Positions 8,674-17,328 of a DNA stretch of 64,000 bases are shown here, piece after piece (position 1 is the stretch's first letter; the number at the start of each line of letters is the position of its first letter). Under the pieces are notes generated by a model. That model was not told the DNA's origin. It saw only the letters and a list, made by a program, of their open reading frames with translations, and did no database searches. The stretch lies in NCBI RefSeq assembly GCF_042657185.1, contig NZ_JBHSNN010000010.1. One strand, given 5' to 3'. Both the position numbers and the translations under genes were made by a program. Source of the stretch: Ureibacillus thermophilus. Its GTDB lineage: Bacteria; Bacillota; Bacilli; Bacillales_A; Planococcaceae.

Positions 8674-8813
8674 TTTTGTTGTTTCAGTAGGAGGAAATCA
8701 AGCAAAAGAGGAAGTTATATCGGCAAGCACCCGTGGGTATTCACACATTATTTTCCCTTCGCATAACCTACTCTTGATAATGGATGGAACCATGAAATCA
8801 GGAGGTAAGAGGG

Positions 8814-9410
8814 ATGAAATGGTGGAAGATTAGTCTTGTCGTTATGTTGGCAAGTATGGTGGTTCTTCTTGCTGCGTGCGGGGAGAAAGAAATGACAAAA
8901 GTAAAAGTTGGGGAAGTAACGCGCTCCATCTTCTATGCTCCTCAATATGTAGCAATTGCGAAAGGATTTTTTGAAGAAGAAGGACTTGAAATTGAACTTT
9001 CTACTATTCCAGGCGGAGATAAAACAATGACTGCCCTTCTTTCAGGCGGCATCGATATAGCCCTTGTAGGAGCAGAAACTTCCATTTATGTAACGGCCCA
9101 AGGAGCCAATGATCCAATTAAAAACTTTGCTCAATTAACACAAACAGATGGAACTTTCTTAGTTGCCCGGGAAAAAATTGACGAGTTTTCTTGGGAAATG
9201 TTGAAAGGTACTACATTCCTTGGCCAACGCAAGGGCGGAATGCCGCAGATGGTCGGTGAATTTGTATTGAAAAAACATGGAATCGATCCGCATAATGACT
9301 TGAATTTAATTCAAAACATCGAATTTGCCAATATTGCAACAGCCTTTGCATACGGGTACAAAAAACACCACAAAAGGAATCATGTAATAATTGGGTTGCA
9401 TTGTCCTTGA
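8814..9410 (+). pseudogene. 5' part of a split ABC transporter substrate-binding lipoprotein gene
   Basis: Begins with a lipoprotein signal peptide (MKWWK, hydrophobic core, lipobox LLAAC with Cys22) followed by a NMT1/SsuA-type periplasmic-binding fold: SIFYAPQYVAIAKGFFEEEG, ALLSGGIDIALVG, and the LGQRKGGMPQ loop. The family sequence stops at codon 179 (TTT GCA at 9345-9350); the remaining 20 codons come from the inserted element and end at TGA 9408. The matching C-terminal half is at 19407-19865. Joining the halves at the shared TTTGCAT gives 329 aa reading NIATAFASGTGEFVQLFEP across the join, typical for the family. RBS AGGAGG stands 8-10 nt before ATG 8814. Confidence 0.88.
9325..9371 (+). 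other. attL-like left junction of the element
   Basis: Chromosomal half (gene sequence up to 9344), shared core TTTGCAT (9345-9351), then the element arm GGTACAAAAAACACCAC (9355-9371). The arm is an inverted copy (16 of 17 bases) of the arm GTAGTGTTTTTTGTACC at the right end (19382-19398). Joining the inner ends yields a 52-bp near-palindrome whose exact centre is a TT inside the shared core, the arrangement known for large serine recombinase attP sites. Confidence 0.75.
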
Positions 9411-9435
9411 TACAGTATTTAATGATCCATTAATA
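9407..9435 (+). promoter_or_regulatory. Probable promoter of the glycosylation cassette
   Basis: TTGATA (9407-9412) and TTAATA (9430-9435) with a 17-nt spacer, 32 nt before the first cassette start codon and inside the element, so the cassette carries its own promoter. Confidence 0.45.
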
Positions 9436-9466
9436 TGTGTGTAATTTTAATAAAGGATGGCAATGA

Positions 9467-10444
9467 ATGTATTTAGTCCTTCTTGGTTACAAAGATTACG
9501 AGAGAGTGAAAATGATGCCAATCTTGTCAATTGTCATACCTGCTTATAATGAAGAAAAAATGATATTAAAGGCGGCATATACGATTTCAGAACTGCTGAA
9601 TAAGGAAAAGATTTCTGCAGAAATTCTCTTTGTCAATGACGGTTCTGAGGATAATACTTGGAAAGAAATCCAGCGTGCAAGTCAAGAAATTGAGAATGTG
9701 AGAGGAATCAGCTTATCCAGAAATTTTGGTAAAGAATCTGCCATTTTGGCTGGTCTTACTCATGCCAAAGGGGATTGCTGCATTGTCATGGATTGTGATT
9801 TGCAACATCCTCCCGAAACAATCATTGAAATGTATAGGCTATGGAAAGATGGCTATGACATAGTAGAAGGATTTAAAAAATCCAGAGGCAAAGAAGGAAA
9901 AATTAAAACATTTTTTGCCAAAAGTTTTTACCGGTTAATCAATCGAGTCACAGGATTTGATATGTCAGCTTCTTCGGATTTTAAGCTTTTAGACCGGAAA
10001 GTGGTGGATGCTTATTTACAGCTGCCTGAGCGAAAAGTGTTTTTTCGCGCTTTAACCTTTTGGCTCGGCTTTAAAAGCATTGGAGTGGAATATGAGGTGC
10101 AGGAACGAACGGAAGGGAAGACGAAATGGTCTTATCTTTCCTTAATAAAATACGCCATTACAAATATTACGTCCTTTTCTACTGCTCCTATGCAAATTAT
10201 AACCATCATCGGTGTGTTATTTTTTATTTTTTCCATTGTTTTAGGTGTGCAATCTCTCATCAACTTTTTCAGCGGCCGTTCCCTTGAAGGATTTACAACT
10301 GTTATTCTTCTTTTATTGGGAATTGGCAGTGTGCTTATGATGAGTTTAGGGATTATCGGTTATTATATTGCCAAAATTTATGAGGAAGTAAAACGGAGAC
10401 CAAGATATATTGTTTCTGAAAAAACGAATGATAAGGATGAATAA
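9467..10444 (+). CDS. Family 2 glycosyltransferase, GtrB/CsbB type (undecaprenyl-phosphate sugar transferase)
   Basis: Expected to transfer a sugar from a nucleotide donor to undecaprenyl phosphate at the inner membrane face. Near residue 20 begins the GT-A domain (ILSIVIPAYNEE), with DCDLQHPPE carrying the DxD metal site and RNFGKESA; two C-terminal membrane segments follow (about 235-262 and 270-300), the DPM1-like layout. ATG 9467 lies 6 nt after AAAGGATGG; internal ATGs at 9512/9515 would give a more typical N-terminus (MPILSIVIP) and are possible. It overlaps the GtrA gene and heads the three-gene cassette. Homologues supply lipid-linked glucose or GlcNAc for decorating teichoic acids or O-antigen. 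Confidence 0.87.
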   Translation: MYLVLLGYKDYERVKMMPILSIVIPAYNEEKMILKAAYTISELLNKEKISAEILFVNDGSEDNTWKEIQRASQEIENVRGISLSRNFGKESAILAGLTHAKGDCCIVMDCDLQHPPETIIEMYRLWKDGYDIVEGFKKSRGKEGKIKTFFAKSFYRLINRVTGFDMSASSDFKLLDRKVVDAYLQLPERKVFFRALTFWLGFKSIGVEYEVQERTEGKTKWSYLSLIKYAITNITSFSTAPMQIITIIGVLFFIFSIVLGVQSLINFFSGRSLEGFTTVILLLLGIGSVLMMSLGIIGYYIAKIYEEVKRRPRYIVSEKTNDKDE

Positions 10445-10862
10445 TAATTTGTGGAAGCGTATAGGCTCGGTAGTAGATGAGAAGTTTTGGAAATTTATAA
10501 TTGTAGGAATCGTGAATACCATTGTAGGAACGATGATTATGTTTGGTTTGTATAATCTCGCCGGATTTTCCTATTGGCTGTCTTCATCGGCTAATTATAT
10601 TTTGACTAGCATTTTAAGTTATTTTTTAAATAAATATTTTACATTTCAGCATAAAAAAGATTCGTGGAAGTCGGCATTGCGCTTTGCTTTAAATATAGCG
10701 GTTTGTTATTTGTTGGCATATGGAATTGCTAAGCAGTTGGCTCTGCTCCTTTTATCGAATGTTTCTGTCAAAGTGCAGGAGAATGTGGCAATGATTGTAG
10801 GGATGGTCTTTTTTACAGTGCTCAACTATTTAGGCCAGCGTTTTTTTGCCTTTAAGGAATAA
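10437..10862 (+). CDS. GtrA family membrane protein (flippase-like)
   Basis: About 141 residues with four membrane helices: FWKFIIVGIVNTIVGTMIMF, a second at SYWLSSSANYILTSILSYF, then two after a basic loop. The FxNKYFTF motif between helices 2 and 3 (FLNKYFTFQHKK) is characteristic of GtrA/GtcA. This family is thought to move undecaprenyl-phosphate-linked sugar to the outer leaflet. ATG 10437 overlaps the GT2 stop (10442-10444), indicating translational coupling; ATG 10428 is an alternative. Works between the GT2 upstream and the GtrII-like enzyme downstream. Confidence 0.85.
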   Translation: MNNNLWKRIGSVVDEKFWKFIIVGIVNTIVGTMIMFGLYNLAGFSYWLSSSANYILTSILSYFLNKYFTFQHKKDSWKSALRFALNIAVCYLLAYGIAKQLALLLLSNVSVKVQENVAMIVGMVFFTVLNYLGQRFFAFKE

Positions 10863-10890
10863 TATAGTGGATTGAATTGGAAAGAAAGTA

Positions 10891-12453
10891 GTGGTGGAAA
10901 CTATGCCGGAACAAGTGTTAAAAAGTTTAAAAGAAAAAATACAACCTGAATGGGTGCTCGCATTTTTCTCAGCAGTGATGATTGGCTTTTTAGCCCATGC
11001 TTATGTCTTTTTGCATCGTTTGCCGAATCATGATGGCATTATCAATATATATAATACGCAGGCGAAGGTTAAATCCGGGCGCTTCTTTTTAGGCCCTGCT
11101 AGTGGAATGAGTTCTTTTTTTGATCTTCCTTGGGTTATAGGGGTGCTATCCATCCTTTTCTTGGGGTTGGCTGCTGTTTGTATCATTATTTTGTTTGATG
11201 TACGAAAAAAACTAGCTATTGTGTTAATTTCAGGAATTATCGTTGTTTTTCCAAGCGTGTCTGCTACATTTGCCTATATGTTTACAGCAGATGGTTATAT
11301 GCTGGGCATCTTTTTTGCCATTTTAGCCGTAGTGTTGACGAAAAAATATAAATTTGGCTTTCTGATTGGAGCCATTCTTCTTTGTTTGTCTGTAGGGATT
11401 TATCAGGCAAATTTATCCGTAGCACTTGTTTTTATCACGTTATGGATTATTCATGAGATTTTATTTTCCACGTTTTCAACGAAAGGAATCGGGCTTCATA
11501 TCCTTCGTTCAGGTTTGGCTGTAGGGATTGGAATGGTGTTGTATTTGGCCATATTTAACTTTTTTACAAAGTTTTTAAATGTACAAATTACGAGCTATCA
11601 GGGACTGGATAAAGTAGGAGCTGTAACAATACATGATATTCCAAAACGGTTAGTGCAGATAAAAGAAGAGTTGTTAAGTTTTTTCTTCGATAGTTTTTAC
11701 AATCATCATGATATAAGTTTACTGCCGATATTGAATGTTTTCATTTTCATCACCCTCATTGCGGCAGTTTTTACAGTGATTGTGAAAAAACATTTATATA
11801 AAAACCTTTTACATATGATCCTTTTCATAGTGCTGGTAATGAGTCTTCCGTTTAGCTATTATATTGTTTATTTTATTTCGCCGGTTGCGTTTTATCATAC
11901 GTTAATGGTTTTTAGTTTAAGCAGTGTGTATATTTTCCTTGTGCTGCTGTATGATGCTGTAGAAGAAAAACGGCCATTATGGGTGGAAAAGGTCAGCTCT
12001 TGGGCAACGGTATTGTTGATGAGCGTTGCGATTTTTAATTTCGCCATCATTGCGAATATTAGTTATTTTAATATGGAATTGCGACATGAAAAAACAATGA
12101 ATTTGACTAATCGAATTCTTGACCGAATTGAACAATTGGATGAATACGAAGACATTAAAAAAATGACAGTGTTCGGAAAAGTTCCCATGCATTCAGAATT
12201 GACTTCTGAAATTATTCCAAACCGTATTCCCCATATGATTGGGACAACAGGAGAAGTTTTTCTTTCGGAACCATATCATTATACGGCATTGTTTGACAGT
12301 TTCTTTGGTTATTCATTGGATATTGCCACTGAAGAAGAAAGAAAAGCAATCCAACAAAGCAGGGAATTTAAAGAGATGGGCGTTTGGCCTGCCAAAGACT
12401 CCATTAAAGTATTTGATGATATTGTTGTTGTGAAATTTGAGGACATAGAATAA
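10891..12453 (+). CDS. GtrII-type polytopic glucosyltransferase
   Basis: 520-aa integral membrane protein with about ten to twelve hydrophobic segments and a C-terminal extracellular domain of about 100 residues. The early loop HRLPNHDGIINIY followed by SGRFFLGP and later SVGIYQANLSV resembles the Glucos_trans_II family, in which an acidic residue in the first outer loop is important. Such enzymes take the flipped lipid-linked sugar and attach it to a surface polymer, so this is the acceptor-specific third component of the cassette. GTG 10891 is taken as start; ATG 10903, 5 nt after GGTGG, is an alternative. The surface target (teichoic acid, secondary polymer or protein) is unknown. Confidence 0.8.
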   Translation: MVETMPEQVLKSLKEKIQPEWVLAFFSAVMIGFLAHAYVFLHRLPNHDGIINIYNTQAKVKSGRFFLGPASGMSSFFDLPWVIGVLSILFLGLAAVCIIILFDVRKKLAIVLISGIIVVFPSVSATFAYMFTADGYMLGIFFAILAVVLTKKYKFGFLIGAILLCLSVGIYQANLSVALVFITLWIIHEILFSTFSTKGIGLHILRSGLAVGIGMVLYLAIFNFFTKFLNVQITSYQGLDKVGAVTIHDIPKRLVQIKEELLSFFFDSFYNHHDISLLPILNVFIFITLIAAVFTVIVKKHLYKNLLHMILFIVLVMSLPFSYYIVYFISPVAFYHTLMVFSLSSVYIFLVLLYDAVEEKRPLWVEKVSSWATVLLMSVAIFNFAIIANISYFNMELRHEKTMNLTNRILDRIEQLDEYEDIKKMTVFGKVPMHSELTSEIIPNRIPHMIGTTGEVFLSEPYHYTALFDSFFGYSLDIATEEERKAIQQSREFKEMGVWPAKDSIKVFDDIVVVKFEDIE

Positions 12454-12522
12454 TTTTTATAACTAGTGGTGTTGGCGTGTTATGTCAGCACTATTTTTTT
12501 TGAAGTAATTTAAATATAAAAT

Positions 12523-12572
12523 GAAGCTGCTAATTCCTGATTTTTTGATTAGAATTAGCAGCTTCGTTTTTT
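12523..12572. terminator. Bidirectional terminator between the GtrII-like and MFS genes
   Basis: Perfect 14-bp stem GAAGCTGCTAATTC (12523-12536) with GAATTAGCAGCTTC (12552-12565), then a T run. It separates two converging genes. A weaker hairpin with T run precedes it at about 12465-12500. Confidence 0.85.
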
Positions 12573-12598
12573 ATAGATTAAAGGTGAAATACATTTTT

Positions 12599-14089
12599 TT
12601 ATTTATTTTTTTCCATGTTTTCTGTAATCCCTTTGCTTACATCAACGCGTTTTAAAAACAATGCTAAGATTAACGCTACTCCTGTAACAACGGCTGCCAC
12701 TAAGAAGGAAACTTGGACACCTTCAAGCAATGCTTGTTGCTGAATTCCGGCTATGAACATTTGGTCTTGTAATTGAGCTGGATTTGAAGCTTTTGCTGCT
12801 TCCACCAACTCTTCGCCCTTATTAGTAGCGACAGAGTTCATTAATGTTACAAATAGAGCTGTACCGATAGAACCAACTACTTGTTGGATTGTGTTGTTCA
12901 CCGCTGTGCCATGCGGATTTAATCGATTTGGCAATTGGTTTAAACCGTTTGTCATAATTGGCATCATAACCATTGACATACCGAACATACGAAGCGTATA
13001 CATTAAAACGATTGTCGTTTTCGTTGTTTCCAAATCCATAGTGGATAGTAAATATGTTGCGTATCCTGTAATGGCTAAACCGATTAATGCTAAGACGCGA
13101 GGTCCGAATTTGTCAAATAATTTACCGGTAATTGGCGACATAATCCCCATCACTAGTGCGCCCGGAAGCATAATTAAACCAGAATCGAGCGGTGAAATGC
13201 CGCGGACACTTTGTACATAAGCAGGAGTCAAAATCATGCCGGAGAACATGGCTGCCGTTACAACCATTGATATAATATTCGCTAGTGCAAACATTGGATA
13301 TTTGTAAACACGCAAATCTAATAATGGCTGTTCTAAACGGAATTGGCGAACAACGAACAAAATGATGCCCAATGCTCCAACGATTAGTGTTGTCAATACA
13401 GTTGCGTCTGACCAGCCATCGTTCGAAGCTGTTGAACAGCCATATAATAAACCTCCGAAACCAATAATGGATAACACAACAGATATATAGTCAATGGAAG
13501 TATGGTGTGTTTCCAAAATATTTTCCAATTTCCAAATAGCAAGTAAGAGGCTGAGAATGGCAAATGGCAAAATCATTTCAAATAAGATGCGCCAGTCCCA
13601 ATACTCTACAATATAACCGGATAATGTTGGACCAATAGCTGGGGCAGTAATCATTACTAATCCGAAAATCCCCATGGCCGCCCCTCGTTTTTCACGTGGG
13701 AAGCTGACGAGCATAATGTTCATAAGTAATGGACCCATGACGGAACCGCCTGCAGCTTGAAACATACGTCCAGCTAAAAGAATGCCAAAATTAGGAGCAT
13801 AAGCTGCTAGTGCCGTTCCAATTGTAAAAAGGAACATCGCTGTAATAAACAAATGACGGTTTTTAAACCGCGTAATTAAAAAGGCGGATACAGGAATTAG
13901 TACACCGCTTACGAGCATATAGCCTGTAGCTAACCATTGTACGGTTGAATATTCAATTTCAAAGTCCTTCATTATCGTTGGCAATGCAACGTTTAATAAG
14001 GAGTTATTTAAGAAAGATACAAACGCACCAAAGAAAAGTATTGCGATGACTAAATATGGCGGTTTTTTCTCCTTATCGTCTAATGTCAT
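12599..14089 (-). CDS. MFS multidrug exporter, DHA2 (EmrB/QacA, 14-TM) family
   Basis: 496 aa with about 14 membrane segments. Visible motifs are the N-terminal FLNNSLLNVALPTI and the antiporter motif C region (ITAPAIGPTLSGYIVEYWDWRILF, residues about 145-170). Family members pump drugs or other small molecules out with proton exchange. Minus-strand ATG at 14089 is preceded by AGGAAGGG and, further up, TATAAA (14130-14135) and TTGCCA (14151-14156). It is divergent from the TetR-type regulator, the usual exporter/repressor pair. Substrate unknown; presumably element cargo giving resistance. Confidence 0.9.
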   Translation of the reverse strand: MTLDDKEKKPPYLVIAILFFGAFVSFLNNSLLNVALPTIMKDFEIEYSTVQWLATGYMLVSGVLIPVSAFLITRFKNRHLFITAMFLFTIGTALAAYAPNFGILLAGRMFQAAGGSVMGPLLMNIMLVSFPREKRGAAMGIFGLVMITAPAIGPTLSGYIVEYWDWRILFEMILPFAILSLLLAIWKLENILETHHTSIDYISVVLSIIGFGGLLYGCSTASNDGWSDATVLTTLIVGALGIILFVVRQFRLEQPLLDLRVYKYPMFALANIISMVVTAAMFSGMILTPAYVQSVRGISPLDSGLIMLPGALVMGIMSPITGKLFDKFGPRVLALIGLAITGYATYLLSTMDLETTKTTIVLMYTLRMFGMSMVMMPIMTNGLNQLPNRLNPHGTAVNNTIQQVVGSIGTALFVTLMNSVATNKGEELVEAAKASNPAQLQDQMFIAGIQQQALLEGVQVSFLVAAVVTGVALILALFLKRVDVSKGITENMEKNK

Positions 14090-14233
14090 ATTTTCCCTTC
14101 CTCATTTCTCTTTTTTTTGACTTAAACATTTTATACCCGTAGTTCACTTTTGGCAACAAAAAAATACATTGGGTTCAAATTCTGTTTTTTCGTGTATAAT
14201 GATAATAAGCAATAATAAATAGAGGAGTTTAAG

Positions 14234-15130
14234 ATGAATAAAAGAAAAAAAGCAGTAGTGGATCACGCTTTACAATTATTTGTTGAAAACGGCATTGCGA
14301 AAACTTCCATTCAACAAATTATTGAAAGTGCAGGCATTTCAAAAGGAACTTTTTATAATTACTTCTCTTCCAAAGCGGAATGTATTGAAGCGATTTTAGA
14401 ACAGGCAAGATATGAAGCTTCCCTTTTGCGTGCTGAACTGATGATTGGTAAGGACCCTACGGATATTCATGTATTTGCCAATCAGATTGCAGTATTGTGG
14501 AAGATTAATCAAGAATCGGGATTGGATGTTTTATATGAAGAAATTTTGCATTCTGGGGAAGTGGAATTAAAACAACTGGTGCTGCGCCATCGTTTATTAG
14601 AGTTTGAGTGGTTTAAATTGCGTTTATGCGAAATTTTCGGCGATGAAATCCGACCTTACGGATTTGAAGCGGCAGTTTTATTTTATGGAATGTTTCAATA
14701 TTTAACCTTCACATGCAAAATTACAAATCATCAATCGGTTTCATTAGAAGAAATTGCTTCCACCTTATTAAAGTACTTAGAAAAAATCATTGATTTAATA
14801 CTCAAAGAAAAAACGGCCCTTTTAAATCCTGATAAAATTAATACATTTATTGCCGTATCAAAGAAACAATATTCTTTTGATATTACAGAGATAAAATATA
14901 GACTTAAGGAATTGGCTGAACAAAATTTAACGAACTCCCAAGAGGAAATTGTCACAGCAATTATAGAGGAAATCAATCGCGAACCTCTTCGAACACGGAT
15001 TCTCAACGCTCTCTTGAAAGTATTGATTGATGAATTTAAAGGCTCTGAATATGAACAAACGGTAAAAGAAATCGCGAGCCTTATTTGGTATGATGTACGG
15101 GCTAAACAATTGCAGCAAAAAAGCACCTGA
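14234..15130 (+). CDS. TetR/AcrR family regulator with long C-terminal extension
   Basis: The N-terminal 60 residues form the TetR helix-turn-helix (TSIQQIIESAGISKGTFYNYFSSKAECI). The ligand-binding part continues to about residue 190; a further 100 charged, helical residues make it 298 aa against about 190-210 for most relatives. It is divergent from the exporter with a 144-nt shared upstream region, so it probably represses that gene. ATG 14234 follows AGAGGAG; TATAAT is present at 14195-14200. The extension has no recognisable domain and could mediate dimer contacts or effector sensing. Confidence 0.85.
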   Translation: MNKRKKAVVDHALQLFVENGIAKTSIQQIIESAGISKGTFYNYFSSKAECIEAILEQARYEASLLRAELMIGKDPTDIHVFANQIAVLWKINQESGLDVLYEEILHSGEVELKQLVLRHRLLEFEWFKLRLCEIFGDEIRPYGFEAAVLFYGMFQYLTFTCKITNHQSVSLEEIASTLLKYLEKIIDLILKEKTALLNPDKINTFIAVSKKQYSFDITEIKYRLKELAEQNLTNSQEEIVTAIIEEINREPLRTRILNALLKVLIDEFKGSEYEQTVKEIASLIWYDVRAKQLQQKST

Positions 15131-15162
15131 AATGTAAAGGGGAATCCAATAACTTACCATCA

Positions 15163-15211
15163 AAAAAGAGCTATTTTAGTAGGAGGCAATCTACTAAAAT
15201 AGCTTATTTTT
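15163..15211. terminator. Bidirectional terminator between the TetR-type and recombinase genes
   Basis: AGCTATTTTAGTAG (15169-15182) pairs with CTACTAAAATAGCT (15191-15204), with A-rich sequence on the left and T-rich on the right; serves two converging genes. Confidence 0.85.
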
Positions 15212-15223
15212 CTGCAATTATCT

Positions 15224-16795
15224 TTAATAAAGTTTTCCATTCAAGTAATCTGATAATGAGAGATTCAATTCAATGTCAATTTCATTTTTTCCAAAGTACA
15301 CTTTATGAATTATCTTTGAAAGCATCGCTTTTATTAAATCTTCATCGGCTTCATTAAATTTTTGTTCCCAGTTTTTGAATTGATTTTCCGGCTTATCGGC
15401 ATGATCCCGATCTTTATCTAATGCTTCCTTTAAATCATTGATTTGCCTTAACTTTTCTTCAAGTTGCTTTTCGATGGCTTTCAAGGCGAGAGATAACTGT
15501 TCAGGTGTAAATGCACTTTCCCCAATTAACGCTTTCCCAATCTCCAGATTTAATTTTTCCTGCTGTTTTCTTAAATCTCCATATTCTTTTTTTAAATTTT
15601 TCAGATTTTGTTCCTTTAGCTTTAGGAATTCATCTTTTCCAGTTTGGTTTTTATTAAAGAAGGATTCTAATTCCAATTTGGATAGAATGGTTTTGAGTTG
15701 ATTGATGATAAGAGTGTCATATTTTTTTCCGCCCCAAACGTTTTGTTGGTGGCTCCCGTGCAATTTGCCTTTATTCAAAGGGCATCGGTAACGGTAAATG
15801 ATCGTTTTAGAAGATTCATTTTTGGAAGTTCTATAAAGATAATTTGATGTCAGTTTAGAACCGCAATATTTGCAATAGGCAAGGCCAGAGAATAGAAGCT
15901 TTCCGGTTCTTGGGATGCTTGATTTATCTTGTTTTTCAATAGAATTGTGCCGGACCTTTCGGATTCGTTCTGCTTGATAAAAGAGTTCATCAGAAATAAT
16001 CTTTAGTTTTTCGTTAAAAGGCTGCGTTCCTCCTAAAGCGGATTTATATCGCTTGTATCCGATGTAAATGGGATTGGATAATATGCGCTGGATGGTGCTT
16101 ACAACAAAAATGCTGCCATCTCTTGTTCGGAACCCATGTTCATTTAAATAATCGGCAATTTTCCGATAGCCCATCTGTTTGTTTACATATAAATGGAAGA
16201 TTAACTTTATCATTTTTGATTCCATTTCGTCTGGGACTAATTCTTTCAGTCGGCGGTCTTTGTTTTTCCAATGAGGTTGATTCGTTTCCACGATTTTGTA
16301 CCCAATGGGAGCTGTACCACCTTGAAAAAAACCTTGTTCACCAAGCTGTTTTTTTGCCTCTTTTACCCGAATGGAAGTTTTTTGGCTTTCGCCGTCGGAT
16401 TGCCAAAAGCTGATATAATTCAGGAGCTTATCGACATGGGATTCAATTTTCCTCTGTCCTTCTTTAACAGACCAGACTTCTATGCCATGTTGAATTAAAA
16501 AATTGACCATAACCGGCGTTTCATCTTCCCGCCGGCCTAACCGGTCGAACATGAAAACGAGCAAAACGTCAAATTTTTTCTTTAATGCGCCTTCTTTTAA
16601 TGCAGCCATTTCATCCCGTTCACTAGCAGTCTTTTTCCAGCCAGATACGCCCTTTTCATATAACTCATTGGTGATGGTCCAATCGGGTTTATTTTTGACG
16701 AATTCATGGCAGGCATTTTTTTGCATCGGAATGTCTTCATCTGCACTGACTTGTTGTTTTTTCGATACCCGATAAAGACACCAAACCCGCTTCAT
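15224..16795 (-). CDS. Large serine recombinase (site-specific integrase/excisionase)
   Basis: 523 aa. The N-terminal resolvase domain (residues 1-150) has the catalytic serine at position 11 in YRVSKKQQ and DRLGRRED near 84. The recombinase domain follows (GFFQGGTAPIGYK near 156, NPIYIGYKRYKS near 241), then a zinc ribbon with CKYC at 308-311 and a distal cysteine near 338, and a coiled coil (about 375-470). This is the phiC31/SpoIVCA-type architecture that joins attP and attB and, with a directionality factor, excises. It is the only recombinase in the element and thus the best candidate for the split lipoprotein gene. Start ATG follows GGTGGTG; the gene lies 18 nt after a small upstream gene. 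Confidence 0.93.
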   Translation of the reverse strand: MKRVWCLYRVSKKQQVSADEDIPMQKNACHEFVKNKPDWTITNELYEKGVSGWKKTASERDEMAALKEGALKKKFDVLLVFMFDRLGRREDETPVMVNFLIQHGIEVWSVKEGQRKIESHVDKLLNYISFWQSDGESQKTSIRVKEAKKQLGEQGFFQGGTAPIGYKIVETNQPHWKNKDRRLKELVPDEMESKMIKLIFHLYVNKQMGYRKIADYLNEHGFRTRDGSIFVVSTIQRILSNPIYIGYKRYKSALGGTQPFNEKLKIISDELFYQAERIRKVRHNSIEKQDKSSIPRTGKLLFSGLAYCKYCGSKLTSNYLYRTSKNESSKTIIYRYRCPLNKGKLHGSHQQNVWGGKKYDTLIINQLKTILSKLELESFFNKNQTGKDEFLKLKEQNLKNLKKEYGDLRKQQEKLNLEIGKALIGESAFTPEQLSLALKAIEKQLEEKLRQINDLKEALDKDRDHADKPENQFKNWEQKFNEADEDLIKAMLSKIIHKVYFGKNEIDIELNLSLSDYLNGKLY

Positions 16796-16813
16796 TCCAC
16801 ACCACCCGTTTCA

Positions 16814-17020
16814 TTAGAATAATAGTTCTAAGAAAAAGGTTTTTAATGCATTTTCGGCTTCTAATCTTTTATCCTTATCTTTCGTGAATTTTAGATGAAT
16901 TTTCACTTCGTTGTCTAATATCTCCGTTAAATAATCGAACCTTTCATCCGATTTGTATATATATTTTCCTCCGTCAATGACGATTTCTTTAATGCTTCGA
17001 GGAGGATTTACATGATTCAA
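16814..17020 (-). CDS. Small protein upstream of the recombinase
   Basis: Sixty-eight residues from a TTG at 17020 with a strong GGAGGG 7 nt before it. Predicted to mix beta (EIVIDGGKYIYKS, VKIHLKFT) and helical (C-terminal LEAENALKTFFLELL) parts; no membrane segment. It is in tight operon with the recombinase (18-nt gap). I recognise no family. Small genes beside serine integrases sometimes encode the recombination directionality factor (for example SprB of SPbeta), so that is a testable guess only. Confidence 0.6.
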   Translation of the reverse strand: MNHVNPPRSIKEIVIDGGKYIYKSDERFDYLTEILDNEVKIHLKFTKDKDKRLEAENALKTFFLELLF

Positions 17021-17328
17021 CCAGATCCCTCCAATTTTGTTGTGTTAAATTGTATTCGATTAAAAAGGATAATATTAGTCATTGTTCGGGGAATGCGCGT
17101 TTTTTGTTGGGGTGGGTTATTCTAAAAAGTTTTCTTGATGAGTTTGCAGGAAATAAAAAAGAAATTGGAACCTTTTGTCATTTTGTTCGTAAATTTAGTA
17201 AGGGAAGTATTGGATTGAATTTGAAAAAGGTTGTGGGAATTTTCGTCGGTTATTTTTTTACCTTTTCCCATGACGTTTTTATAAAGGAGTAAATAAGTGG
17301 AAACCGAATGGGTACAGAGGTGATTGGG
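17021..17328. other. Intergenic region before the recombinase operon
   Basis: About 300 bp upstream of the small gene/recombinase pair and of the plus-strand membrane gene. On the minus strand TACAAT lies about 30 nt before the small gene. On the plus strand AAAGGAG (17284-17290) precedes a GTG at 17297 that opens only eight codons before a TGA overlapping the next ribosome site. An 80-codon plus frame (17050-17292) starts with TTG without a ribosome site; I do not consider it a gene. Confidence 0.4.

Noticed and set aside
8674..8813. Open frame leading into the lipoprotein gene, possible riboswitch or upstream gene tail
   Set aside because: No start, no ribosome site, no riboswitch signature I can recognise, and out of frame with the lipoprotein.
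17050..17292. 80-codon plus-strand frame before the small membrane gene
   Set aside because: TTG start with no ribosome site, odd composition, and it covers the likely promoter region of the recombinase operon.
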